In this document: one piece after another, positions 56,182 to 64,000 of the stretch | Numbering within the stretch: position 1 is the stretch's first letter | Layout: each line of letters starts with the position of its first letter | From: Paraphaeosphaeria minitans | Lineage: Eukaryota; Ascomycota; Dothideomycetes; Pleosporales; Didymosphaeriaceae | Reading direction: 5' to 3' | Assembly (NCBI GenBank): GCA_015832175.1 | Contig: WJXW01000001.1 | Span: 3,596,001 to 3,660,000 of the forward strand | Length of the DNA stretch: 64,000 nt | Notes under the pieces: model-generated | Told to the model about the DNA's origin: nothing | The model's input: the letters and a program-made list of their open reading frames with translations, nothing else | Database searches by the model: none | Program-made: the position numbers and the translations under genes

Positions 56182-58432
56182 ATGGTACCTATGCACCTGG
56201 AAGCGCCATGGTCTCCGCTCTCTTCGCGCCATGAGCAGCTGAGACCTGGCAATGCGGCGATACAGTGGGCATGTGGCCGGAGAGGGAGGGTTACGATCGT
56301 GACCGTGGTGCTGTTCGTCGTGGTGCTTGTCCTTGCAGGCGCGAGGCAGTCACACGTGAGTATCTTTCTTTCCTCGAGCTTCGTGTATAGTCAAATGCTA
56401 ACCAAGCTCCAAGACTCTGACCTCGTCTATATCGTCAAACCTCGATCAATTCTCCACCTGGCGACCGCACCTGCCGCACCTCCCCGCTTCGATACCGACT
56501 TCCCTCCGCAAGCCATCGAAGACTGCGCTTTTGCTCGAGGAGGGCGCCATATCTCACGTGCCGGGCAACCTCCACAAGTCATCGCCGAACTTCCACTTGT
56601 TTCTGTCGTCGCTCGAACACGATATCGATTTCTGCAAGACTACCATGTCCGCCATGATCATGAACTATCCGCCTCCCACCATCCTCAGTCCGTTTGTGAA
56701 TTCGGCGAGAAAGGCGGATTGGGAGAAATCGAAGTTGAAGGATGTGCTTGCGTACCTTGAGGATAAGAGGGTGGTCAAGGACAACGATCTCGTAATGCTC
56801 GTCGACGGGAGGGAGACCTGGTTCCAGCTGCCCAGCGAGTTGATGATCAGGCAGTACATGACCGTCGTGGCTGATGCGAATCGCCGGGTGAAGAAGGAAT
56901 TCGGTGCAGCTTTCGCGCAGACGATTGTGTTTGGGGCCAAAAAGACGTGTGAAGGAGACGACGTGGCGTGTAGACATATGCCATCGTCTGTTCTATCGTC
57001 TGTTCTATCGTCTGTTCTATCGCGAGATACGTATCGTACTGGGGAGGGCATGAAGGAGGCCGAAGAGCTTGTCCCGGCGCAATATTTGGATGCGGACACA
57101 TTGATGGGTCCAGTCAAAGACTTAAGAGCGCTTTACCAGACGGCGCTGCTGGTGCTCGACCAAGGCAAAAGCCAATACCGGACGGTGCAGTCAGTCATGA
57201 AAACTCTCTTCGGAGAGCAGATGTTGGCACGACGCATATACAAGAAAGAGAACAGACCCGCACCCTTGAAGATGTTTAACCATATTTCGGGAACACTCAA
57301 GGGTTCCAAGAAAAAAGATCAGACGAGCGACTTCATACTTGAAGAGAATCGTCAGTACGAATTTTCGATCGGTCTGGACTACACGCATGCCCTATTCCAG
57401 CCTTTGATGGAATCTGCCGAAGATGAACTATTGATCACGCAACCCACCATTGAAACCGAAAAGACGCTGAAGGATCGTCCGCGGATGCTACACGTCTCCT
57501 CCGACCTACCCTCCGTTTTCGTCAACGCCACAGGCCCCTTTTGGAGACCCGACGACTCAACCAACGATCCCTCTCCAAACGACAAATCAGCCTACATCGA
57601 CAAGCTAGAATACAAATATGGGCTCGACAAGCTCCCTCGCCGCGACACAGCCTGGACCAACATATCACTGATCCAAAACGCGTACACTGGCGCCATCCCA
57701 GCAACCTTTCGCGCGGCTCGAGGCAGCAACTCACTAGGAACTAAGCAGGCGTCGCAAGGTCGGGATGGAAGGCTCGCCGATGCGCAATCCATCAACGGCA
57801 ACGTAGCTTGGACATCGCTCTGGTACGCCGGCTACGAGCGCGCCCTTCTCCGCCGCTACTTCCGCACCCCTCAGTCGCCCATGGGTTATCACACCGCAGC
57901 CGTTGGAGGCGACCTCCTCTGGGATCAACGTGGCGGGCGCGGAGGCGTCTGGACCGCCGATTTCAGCTTATGGCTTCCATGGGGCGAGGTGGACGGGGTG
58001 TGCGGCACCTACGATCTGATAAGCACCGTGTTCGGGGACCAGAAAGGCGTGTGGCTCCACGAGGACGAAGAAGGCGGGGGGAAGAAGGGCAGAGAGGAAG
58101 AAGAGGCAGAGCTGAGAAAGCACTATGAAGAAGAGAGGAAGAAGGACCAGGAGTGGATGCAGAAGATGGAGGAGGAGAGGCTGGAGAAAGAGAGGAAAGA
58201 AAAAGAGGAAAGGGAGAGGGCACAGCGGGAGAAGGAGAAAGAGGAAAGGGAGAAGCAAGAGAAGGAGCGAAGGGCGAAGGAAGATGCAGATAAAAAGGCA
58301 GCAGAAGAGGCTGCCGCTGCTTCCATTGCCGCCCCTGCTTCAACGACTGCCGGAGAGGTGGTCAACAATGCAGTGGAGAACGCTGCGCCGGACATTTCTA
58401 CGAAGCAGGGTCAACAGCAGCAACAAAGATGA
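56182..58432 (+). CDS. Predicted type II membrane glycosyltransferase-like protein (730 aa)
   Basis: Exons 56182-56355 and 56414-58432 are joined across a 58-bp intron (GTGAGT; GCTAAC; CCAAG). The first exon supplies a short basic cytosolic end and one membrane helix (VTIVTVVLFVVVLVLAGA, about 34-52), typical of Golgi/ER type II enzymes. The lumenal part resembles a large fungal family related to PLOD/procollagen glycosyltransferases. Matching segments are LVMLVDGRETWFQLPSELMIRQY, ANRRVKKEFG, TIVFGAKKTC, DADTLMGPVKDLRALYQ, FGEQMLARR and FSIGLDYTHALFQPL. The metal-binding DGxD motif expected here reads DGRE, so catalysis by the usual ligand set is uncertain. A 12-nt repeat adds SSVL three times (56987-57022). 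The C-terminus is a long charged coiled coil of Glu/Lys/Arg, unusual for a lumenal enzyme. The splice site next to the membrane helix is the least certain part. Confidence 0.75.
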
Positions 58433-59920
58433 AGCTGGCGGGGTGCATGAAAAGCTGCCCGCTCGGGTGCTCCTATTTGTTTCTCATGTACAAGGCGCGT
58501 CTCTCTCTCTCTCTTTCCTGATGATATCCGATGGGTCACGAAGTTCAGCATCGATTCCCAACTTTGTCTTGGCTGCTTCTGGGTAGACGCGAAAGTCTCC
58601 GGCGTCTAATTTGTCGTACGGTATACTTGTTCGCGGTGTTACGGTGTGGAGAGGTTGTTTCGATTTGGAATGGTCGGCTACAGCAATGAAAACCGAATCT
58701 ACACGGTCTAGGGTCACTCTGCGGGAGTTTTCAGTTCCTCCCGAGAGCTCTGTGTCTACCGTACTCGGCGTGCTGAACGCCCCTCGATGCAATAGAACCG
58801 AGTTGTCGGCGCCCCGGTTCGACCTACTTCGTGGCCATCCAATGCTTTCCCCGGAACGCGCGTCGATAACGAGGCGACAGGTCAGTGGACGGAACGAAAA
58901 TTAAAATCGATATATCCACCCAAGTATGTCGTGGTGGTTTATTGTTATTTCCCCCCTCCCCTCCCAGGACGAAAATAGGTACGTAGGTATGTACGTACAG
59001 GTACCGTAGGTAGACTATCCAAGCGCCAGCCCCAAGCCGCCGGGTCCGCCCCACCGCCCTTTTCCGACCAATCACCCACCTCCAGACAGTCCACGTCAAT
59101 GCGGCGCCAGGTGGAACGGACGGGCAATGCAAGTTCCCAAGTCTTGCCTGCGTGCGTGTGGAGGAAAACGTTTCTTTAAGCGCCGGCCTGGCTGCTTGCG
59201 TGGGAGGACGGTTTGCCGGCTAGCCGGTTGGTGGGGGGGAAGGCATTGGTGGTGCGTGGCCGGCCCGGGTGGTAGGAAGGTATTGGTGGTAGGGGAGGCA
59301 TTGGTGGTAGGAAGGCATTGGTGGTAGGAAGGCATTGCTGGTGCGCAACCACCCCGGTTGGTAAGAAGGCTCCGAGTGGCAGGCATTGGTGGTGCGTACT
59401 GTAGGTAGCCGCCCGCTGGGAGGCGTGCTCGATGGTGATTAGCAGGACCGGCTGGACGCACTGCAGATGCAGAGCTGGCTAATTGCAGGATGAGAAGCTC
59501 GCTCTACGGGTAGAGCGAGTGCGCTCGTGATGCTTGGGAAAAGTGGGATGGCGGTATCGATGTCGCCGCGATAGGCAACGGGGGCGGTTTGGTGTGCTGG
59601 TTCGCTGCAAGCCGTGGCACCCATCAACGCAAGGCAGCGGGTGCCTACGCGCGCATGGGAGAAGGGTGAGTTGCGTTGGGCTGTTGCATAAAAGAGCATT
59701 CGCCCCCCGGGCTGGAAACGTCAAGCGGATCTGGATCCACTCCACAACACACATTCTCTCTCTACGTCTATTCTTTCTCCCGGGCTGTGCCTGTCTTTGA
59801 ACCACCGGTGCTGTGCATCTTTACCCACGACCCGAAAAGGAAAAAATCAAACAAATCAAATCAAACAAATTTACAAAACAACAAATCAAATCAAATCAAT
59901 CATCACCAAGTACCGACAAC
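58433..59920. other. Intergenic region upstream of the repeat precursor
   Basis: About 1.5 kb. A (tc)n run lies at about 58499-58516. A G-rich minisatellite of 17-18-bp units (ggaaggcattggtggta type) lies at 59239-59396. Near the right end, a TATA-like cataaaag (59687-59694) is followed by CT-rich sequence (59749-59790). An A-rich leader with caaat pentamers (59840-59900) then runs to the start codon of the next gene. No other gene supported. Confidence 0.6.
59239..59396. repeat. G-rich minisatellite, about 17-18-bp units
   Basis: Imperfect copies of a unit like ggaaggcattggtggta, with ggtgcg variants, occur about seven times. It lies about 500-700 bp upstream of the repeat-precursor start codon. 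Confidence 0.85.
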
Positions 59921-60610
59921 ATGCACGCCGGTTTAATCTTTCTCGTTACGTCCCTCGCGGCTTCCGCCGTCGCTGCGCCTATGCCTATCCAGGCACCGGC
60001 TGAAAGTCCGGTCATTCGAGAAGCTGAAGCAGATCCCAACGCTTCCGTCCTTGACAATCTGAAGCGTGAGGTTCTCGAGCGGTTGGACGTCATTGCCCAA
60101 CAGTCTACTCGCAATGAAGATGTGTCGGAGGAGATCGAGAAGCGCACCAAACGTCAGTCATCAAAGGGCAACGCCGGGACGGTCTACGACAAGCGCGATG
60201 TTTCGACAGGATACAACCCGTCTGCAAACGACAAGCGCGATGTTTCGACAGGATACAACCCGTCTGCAAACGACAAGCGCGGCGTCTCTACTAGGTACAG
60301 ACCATCCGCGAACGATAAGCGCGATGTCTCCACTAGATACAGGCCTTCGGCAAACGACAAAAGAGACGTCTCAACCGGATACAACCCATCAGCTAACGAC
60401 AAGAGAGACGTCTCAACCGGATACAACCCCTCTGCGAATGATAAGAGGGACGTTTCCACAAGATACAGGCCCTCTGCCAACGATAAGCGCGACTTTGATG
60501 AGGAGGAGGAGGAGGAGGAGGAGGAGGAGGAGGAGGAGGAGGAGGAGGAGGAGGAGGAGGAGGAGGAGGAGGAGGAGGAGGAGGAGGAGGAGGAGGAAGA
60601 GGAGGCGTGA
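59921..60610 (+). CDS. Secreted precursor with seven Kex2-delimited peptide repeats (229 aa)
   Basis: Start ATG 59921 follows an A-rich leader and opens a signal peptide (MHAGLIFLVTSLAASAVAA, cut before PMP). A propeptide (20-92) contains Lys-Arg sites (LKR, EKR, TKR, DKR). Seven 14-residue repeats (93-190; 60197-60490) follow, each ending in Lys-Arg. Four are DVSTGYNPSANDKR and three are D/GVSTRYRPSANDKR. The protein ends with DFD, 35 Glu (GAG microsatellite, 60500-60604) and Ala. This is the plan of Kex2-processed repeat precursors, such as alpha-pheromones and dikaritin-type peptides: secretion, Kex2 cleavage after KR, release of about 12-residue peptides. The repeats have no Cys or Trp and do not resemble known alpha-pheromones. 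No UstY-type (DUF3328) modifying gene is seen in the window. Function unknown; no toxicity is implied by anything seen. Confidence 0.88.
   Translation: MHAGLIFLVTSLAASAVAAPMPIQAPAESPVIREAEADPNASVLDNLKREVLERLDVIAQQSTRNEDVSEEIEKRTKRQSSKGNAGTVYDKRDVSTGYNPSANDKRDVSTGYNPSANDKRGVSTRYRPSANDKRDVSTRYRPSANDKRDVSTGYNPSANDKRDVSTGYNPSANDKRDVSTRYRPSANDKRDFDEEEEEEEEEEEEEEEEEEEEEEEEEEEEEEEEEEEA
60500..60604 (+). repeat. (GAG)n trinucleotide repeat coding poly-Glu
   Basis: About 35 glutamate codons, nearly all GAG with a single GAA near the end, lie at the 3' end of the repeat-precursor gene. Length changes would stay in frame, so the tail is likely length-variable between strains. Confidence 0.95.
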
Positions 60611-61182
60611 AGTAATAGTGTCAATGTGAAAGTCTCTTGTGTGTGCCGTCTCTTTACCTAACCGGTGTCTTCGGATCTTGGAAGTATACGGAGAGGGTCA
60701 ACCACCAAAGCGTGGAACGTGCATCCAAATGCCCGCTTGAGCATCGCTTTCAGATAGCAAGTAGCACGAGCCGTTGTACGGAACTCGCAAGGATTGACAT
60801 AGTTCGACGGCTGAGTTGTTGAGTTCATGTGAAACATTGGAAACCTGCATCGGTGACCTCGGCTCTATGCGAACGCGATTTTAGCCACAAGCCATGACAG
60901 AAATATCAACAGGGGTATTATACCATATGTCTCTGACGACGTTACGGTTCCGTGTGGCAGCATCGTGTGGAGATCAGCTTCTTACGCATCGACTTACATG
61001 ATTAATCGTCAGCACGCCACCAGAGGAGTAGGGAATTCAGCCATCTTCGCAAGCTTTTGCAAGCCATGAGAAAAGAAATAGGGAAGGAGGAACCGTTGAC
61101 TTCGTGGACGTTGATTCATTATTGATTACATATACACGTCGCACACTGTGTAGAGAACACCGCTTTGTGGTCACTAGTCAAC
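60611..61182. other. Intergenic region between precursor and DUF3176 relic
   Basis: About 570 bp of normal composition, between two convergent genes. No supported gene. Confidence 0.5.
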
Positions 61183-62600
61183 CTATATCCGACCTGGTGG
61201 CGGCCTGGAATTCCGTGCGATGGGAGACAAGACATAGCCCGAGATCCTCCAGTTTTTCGTAGGGAGCATTCTGACATTCAGCTCTTTCACCTTTGTTCGA
61301 GGCGTGCCGTGTGCTTGCGAGTCGGTGATTTTGCGTTGCATCTCATCGGGAAGTCCGTAGAGAAGGGTCGCAATAGACGAGTTTTTCCAAACACCTATGC
61401 TACGATCGTTTTCCATTGACGTGTGGATGACTGTCCCAGCCAAGAAGAGCAGACTGAGCCCTAGGAGCCCGATAGGCAGAGTAAGCCACACCCAGCGAGT
61501 TCCAATGTAAAACTCCATATTGTATGCGTTACCCAATACTGTGTCGTTACTAGTTTCCCGCATGGCGTTTGTTATGACTGTCGCAAGTCTCTCCATATGG
61601 TGCGTTGCGTTGTTTGGTGCTGACCATGGGTTCTTCGGATATGCTTGTATAAACAGATCTTCCTCGTAGGTCATATACTTCACCAGCCTTTGTGAGTCGT
61701 TACTTGCCAGTGTCGCGAATGAGGGCAAAAAGTCGCTAAAGATAGTGACAATGTTGATGACTGTATTATTGGAAGCAGTGTAATTTAAGATGTTGCCCTG
61801 ATCACTACACAATGCGTGTGGGTTAATAGTGATTCCCTGTAAGTACTGTACAGTGCCTAAAGCGTCGGGTTCTGACGAGTTAGGTGGTTTCATTGTCCAT
61901 GGAAAGGGTCCTGTTGTTGTGTTGATAAAGCTCTCCGTAAGGGTCTTAGTGTACCTCGCTTGCTGATATAACGACTTGATAGTCTTAACACACTATAAAA
62001 GGACGCACTCTAGCGCTCGTGGCTTCTAGCGTTAGAAAATACTCTTTAAAACCCTGCCTTGATCTGGTCCATCTTTGGTTGAAACTACCCCAAAAATGGT
62101 AATAGTATTCTAGATATGCTTGAAGTTGATGGAACCGCTAAACAGAGGTTTTCGATTAATATTTGTGATGAGTGGTAGCATACGTGTTGTTAGAATTTCA
62201 CTAGATAACTGATATGTCAAGGAATCCACTTTGTACCCTAGCATAAGCATCTGATTATCGCCGGTTACATTAAAGAACTAACTGCACATGGTTCTATTCT
62301 TATAAGGCGTGTAGGAAATCGCGTTTTAGACCTAGTCCAGCTTTGTAGGAAGGCAGCCGAAGTTAAGTATGCTAGCTACGTCTGCACATTTGCTGTAAAC
62401 GCCGAGCCTCTTATAGGGCTTCTAGGTATAATTACTAGTAGGGCAGGATAATAGAATTTCTGTATAAGTTCCGTTTCTAACTTAAACTTGCAGTACTCCT
62501 ATATTAAAGAAGAACTTCTTAACTATTGCGTATATATCTTAATCTTAGTTTAATACTTCTATTCTAGACTTCTATTTTCTAGAATAAGGCGGTGCGTAGC
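61183..62600 (-). pseudogene. DUF3176 membrane protein gene, 5' half destroyed by RIP
   Basis: The C-terminal 236 codons (61893-61183) are open and healthy: a lumenal-type region with N-glycosylation sites, then a membrane helix (WVWLTLPIGLLGLSLLFLAGTVI), WKNSSIATLLYGL and a cytosolic tail. This is the usual end of a fungal DUF3176 protein. Upstream, the same frame continues but accumulates stops. ECVLL, TAG, CVKTIKS replaces the family's W in that position. MLGYKVDSLTYQ, LPLITNINRKPLFSGSINFKHI and FGVVSTK are intact in between. Further up, SCPTSNYT-TAG-KPYKRLGVYSKCADV shows Trp to stop and Cys to Tyr. All are G-to-A on the coding strand. No start can be found. Confidence 0.85.
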
Positions 62601-64000
62601 GTATAACCCTAGAAATAGAACTGTTTTGTAGTTATAGTACATTAACCTAGGGGTAGTAAACTACTTACTAGAAGAATAGATCTATTACTATAATTAATAT
62701 TATAATTACTACCTTAAGGGCAGTAAGTGTTATGCCTTTAGTATAGACAAGAAGTATTAATAATTCCTAAGAGCCACGAGATGTATTAGACTTAATACTT
62801 AATAAGCCAAATTACTAAAGGTAATACTTTTATAAATTTATAAGAAGTAGAAGTTAAGCTTCTACTACTAAACTTATATATCTAGAATTAGAAGATTAGA
62901 TCTAAAAGACCTAATAGGGCTAAGATTAAAGTATATAGAATAAGGATATCTACTAGGGTGTAAGGTCTAGTTATAGGCAATAGTACTTACTTCACACTAG
63001 GAAGGATAGTAAAAGGATAACTTAGTAATATTAATAGAATAATACTTATCTTATGTAGAGTTAGGGCGTAGCGTAGGTTTTACGCAGCTAGCTTACTTAG
63101 CGCATAGGCCCTCTATAAGGCCTTAGCGCTAGATACTACAACACTACAATAATATTATAATCTACCTATTACAGAACCTCCCCCTCTAGCTGTAGTCCTC
63201 TATAGTATGCTATAGCCTTAATAAAAACCTTACCCTATAGAAAAAAAAAAGAGTATCTATAGGGGTGTACGTTATGTACGTAATAATAGCGCGTTATAGG
63301 TAAATAGTGCGCGTTATAAACGCATTATGTATATTATTTATTATAAGGCTTTTACGCCTTCTATTTACTATAGCCTTCTATAATATAGGGTAGTAGGGCT
63401 ATATAGTCTTAATATTATTTTAATCTTCGTGTGCTCTCTACCTATATAATATATAACTACTATATTCTTAGTATAGATAAAGCGCTTAACCTTTAAATAA
63501 CTTTGTTAATTATTTAAAATACTATACTACCTAGTGCCTAAGTATATTAAGAGGTCTAACTTACGTAGTACTACTGCCTTCGCGTTTAGTAGAGATACTA
63601 AGCATATAGACTATAATGTAGTGCTTATAACTTATATACGCTACGTATAGAACTTAGTAAAGCTTTTTAAGAACTATATAAAAGATAAGAATAAGCACTA
63701 TAACTATTATATTAAAAGTAATTACAGAGACTGTAACTTAATATATCTAGAGTTACGCGCTATATATGCGCTTTAGCTAATACTTATAGGTGCTAAAAGT
63801 AATAAATAGGCGCCTTAATCGCCTATACGCCCTTTATAACTACTACTATATTATAGTTCTAGAGACCCTAGATAAGTAGCGTAAGATAGATAAGTGTGTA
63901 AAGGTAGTAGGCTTAAAACTAGCTTATTACTAAAAGTAATTTAACTTAGAGCTAGCTAACTACTAGCGTATTATAGCTTATGTTAGTATACCTATAGGTG
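62601..64000. other. AT-rich RIP island, unidentified decayed repeat
   Basis: The sequence is dense in TA dinucleotides and stops in every frame, like the transposon interior at 52.5-55.1 kb. It continues beyond the window edge. Around 63540-63790 on the plus strand a protein-like stretch remains partly open (fragments such as KHIDYNVVLITYIRYV, ELRAIYAL), but I cannot assign it to a transposon family. An A-run lies at 63240-63250. It is most likely a decayed mobile element; the mutation gradient has spread from it into the DUF3176 gene. Confidence 0.7.

Noticed and set aside
59921..60610. Alpha-type mating pheromone precursor
   Set aside because: Ascomycete alpha-pheromone cores carry Trp and usually Cys/Pro-Gly motifs; these repeats have neither and end in a poly-Glu tail.
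59921..60610. Proven dikaritin (ustiloxin-like) RiPP cluster
   Set aside because: Tyr-containing Kex2 cores are suggestive, but no DUF3328 oxidase, methyltransferase or peptidase gene is visible in the window, so only the precursor type can be claimed.
60066..60629. Poly-Arg and poly-Ser open frames over the GAG repeat
   Set aside because: They are frame shadows of the (GAG)n run; only the frame with a signal peptide and Lys-Arg repeats makes sense.
1..64000. tRNA, rRNA, CRISPR arrays
   Set aside because: I looked for B-box-like gttcgantc pairs, rRNA-like conserved cores and regularly spaced identical repeats with unique spacers and found none; the tandem arrays have no unique spacers.

Overview
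The window looks like nuclear DNA of a filamentous ascomycete (Pezizomycotina, most likely a dothideomycete; the class is an inference). It has intron-poor genes with 49-128 bp GT-AG introns and CTAAC/CTGAC branch sites, CT-rich promoters, ascomycete-specific protein families, and AT-rich islands whose decay (TGG to TAG stops in recognisable protein remnants) is the footprint of repeat-induced point mutation (RIP). No tRNA, rRNA, CRISPR or bacterial-type operon was seen.

Layout. 0-51.7 kb is ordinary genic DNA. In order: an unknown three-exon gene (72-1783, -); a bZIP factor whose basic region is split by an intron (3425-4305, -); the INCENP/Sli15 inner-centromere protein (7589-11298, -); an unknown coiled-coil protein (12684-14432, +); a Cys-rich single-pass membrane protein (14918-16038, -); the mitoribosomal twin-CX9C protein Mrp10 (17354-17827, -), divergent from a 903-aa unknown protein (18154-20865, +); Mn superoxide dismutase (21165-21948, -), divergent from a SidF/SidL-type siderophore acyltransferase (22593-24257, +); a type I membrane protein (24752-26152, -); a 1060-aa Met-tailed protein (27906-31088, -), divergent from the spliceosome-disassembly factor Ntr1/TFIP11 (31535-33688, +); an Nce102-type MARVEL protein (34227-34913, -) with a minisatellite in its leader. 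A gene-poor, minisatellite-rich stretch (about 35.4-41.4 kb) follows. Then come a PSP1-domain gene with a long intron-rich leader (42722-45312, +), a small unknown gene (46526-47218, +), ribosomal protein L15 with two micro-exons (47579-48426, +) and a J-domain protein (49303-51669, +).

52.4-55.3 kb is a complete but RIP-ruined PIF/Harbinger DNA transposon with TAA target duplications, inverted ends, a transposase relic and a Myb/SANT-like relic. Beyond it lie a predicted Golgi glycosyltransferase-like protein (56182-58432, +) and a secreted precursor with seven Kex2-delimited 14-residue repeats and a 35-Glu tail (59921-60610, +). A DUF3176 gene follows whose 5' half has been destroyed by RIP (61183 to about 62600, -), and the window closes in an AT-rich island (62.6-64 kb).

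The genes are mostly independent housekeeping functions: chromosome segregation, mitochondrial and cytosolic translation, splicing, oxidative stress, iron uptake and membrane domains. They do not form a pathway cluster. The most novel item is the repeat precursor at 59.9-60.6 kb. Its repeat copies differ at many silent sites yet keep the peptide, and it sits between two RIP islands, a setting typical of fast-evolving secreted proteins.
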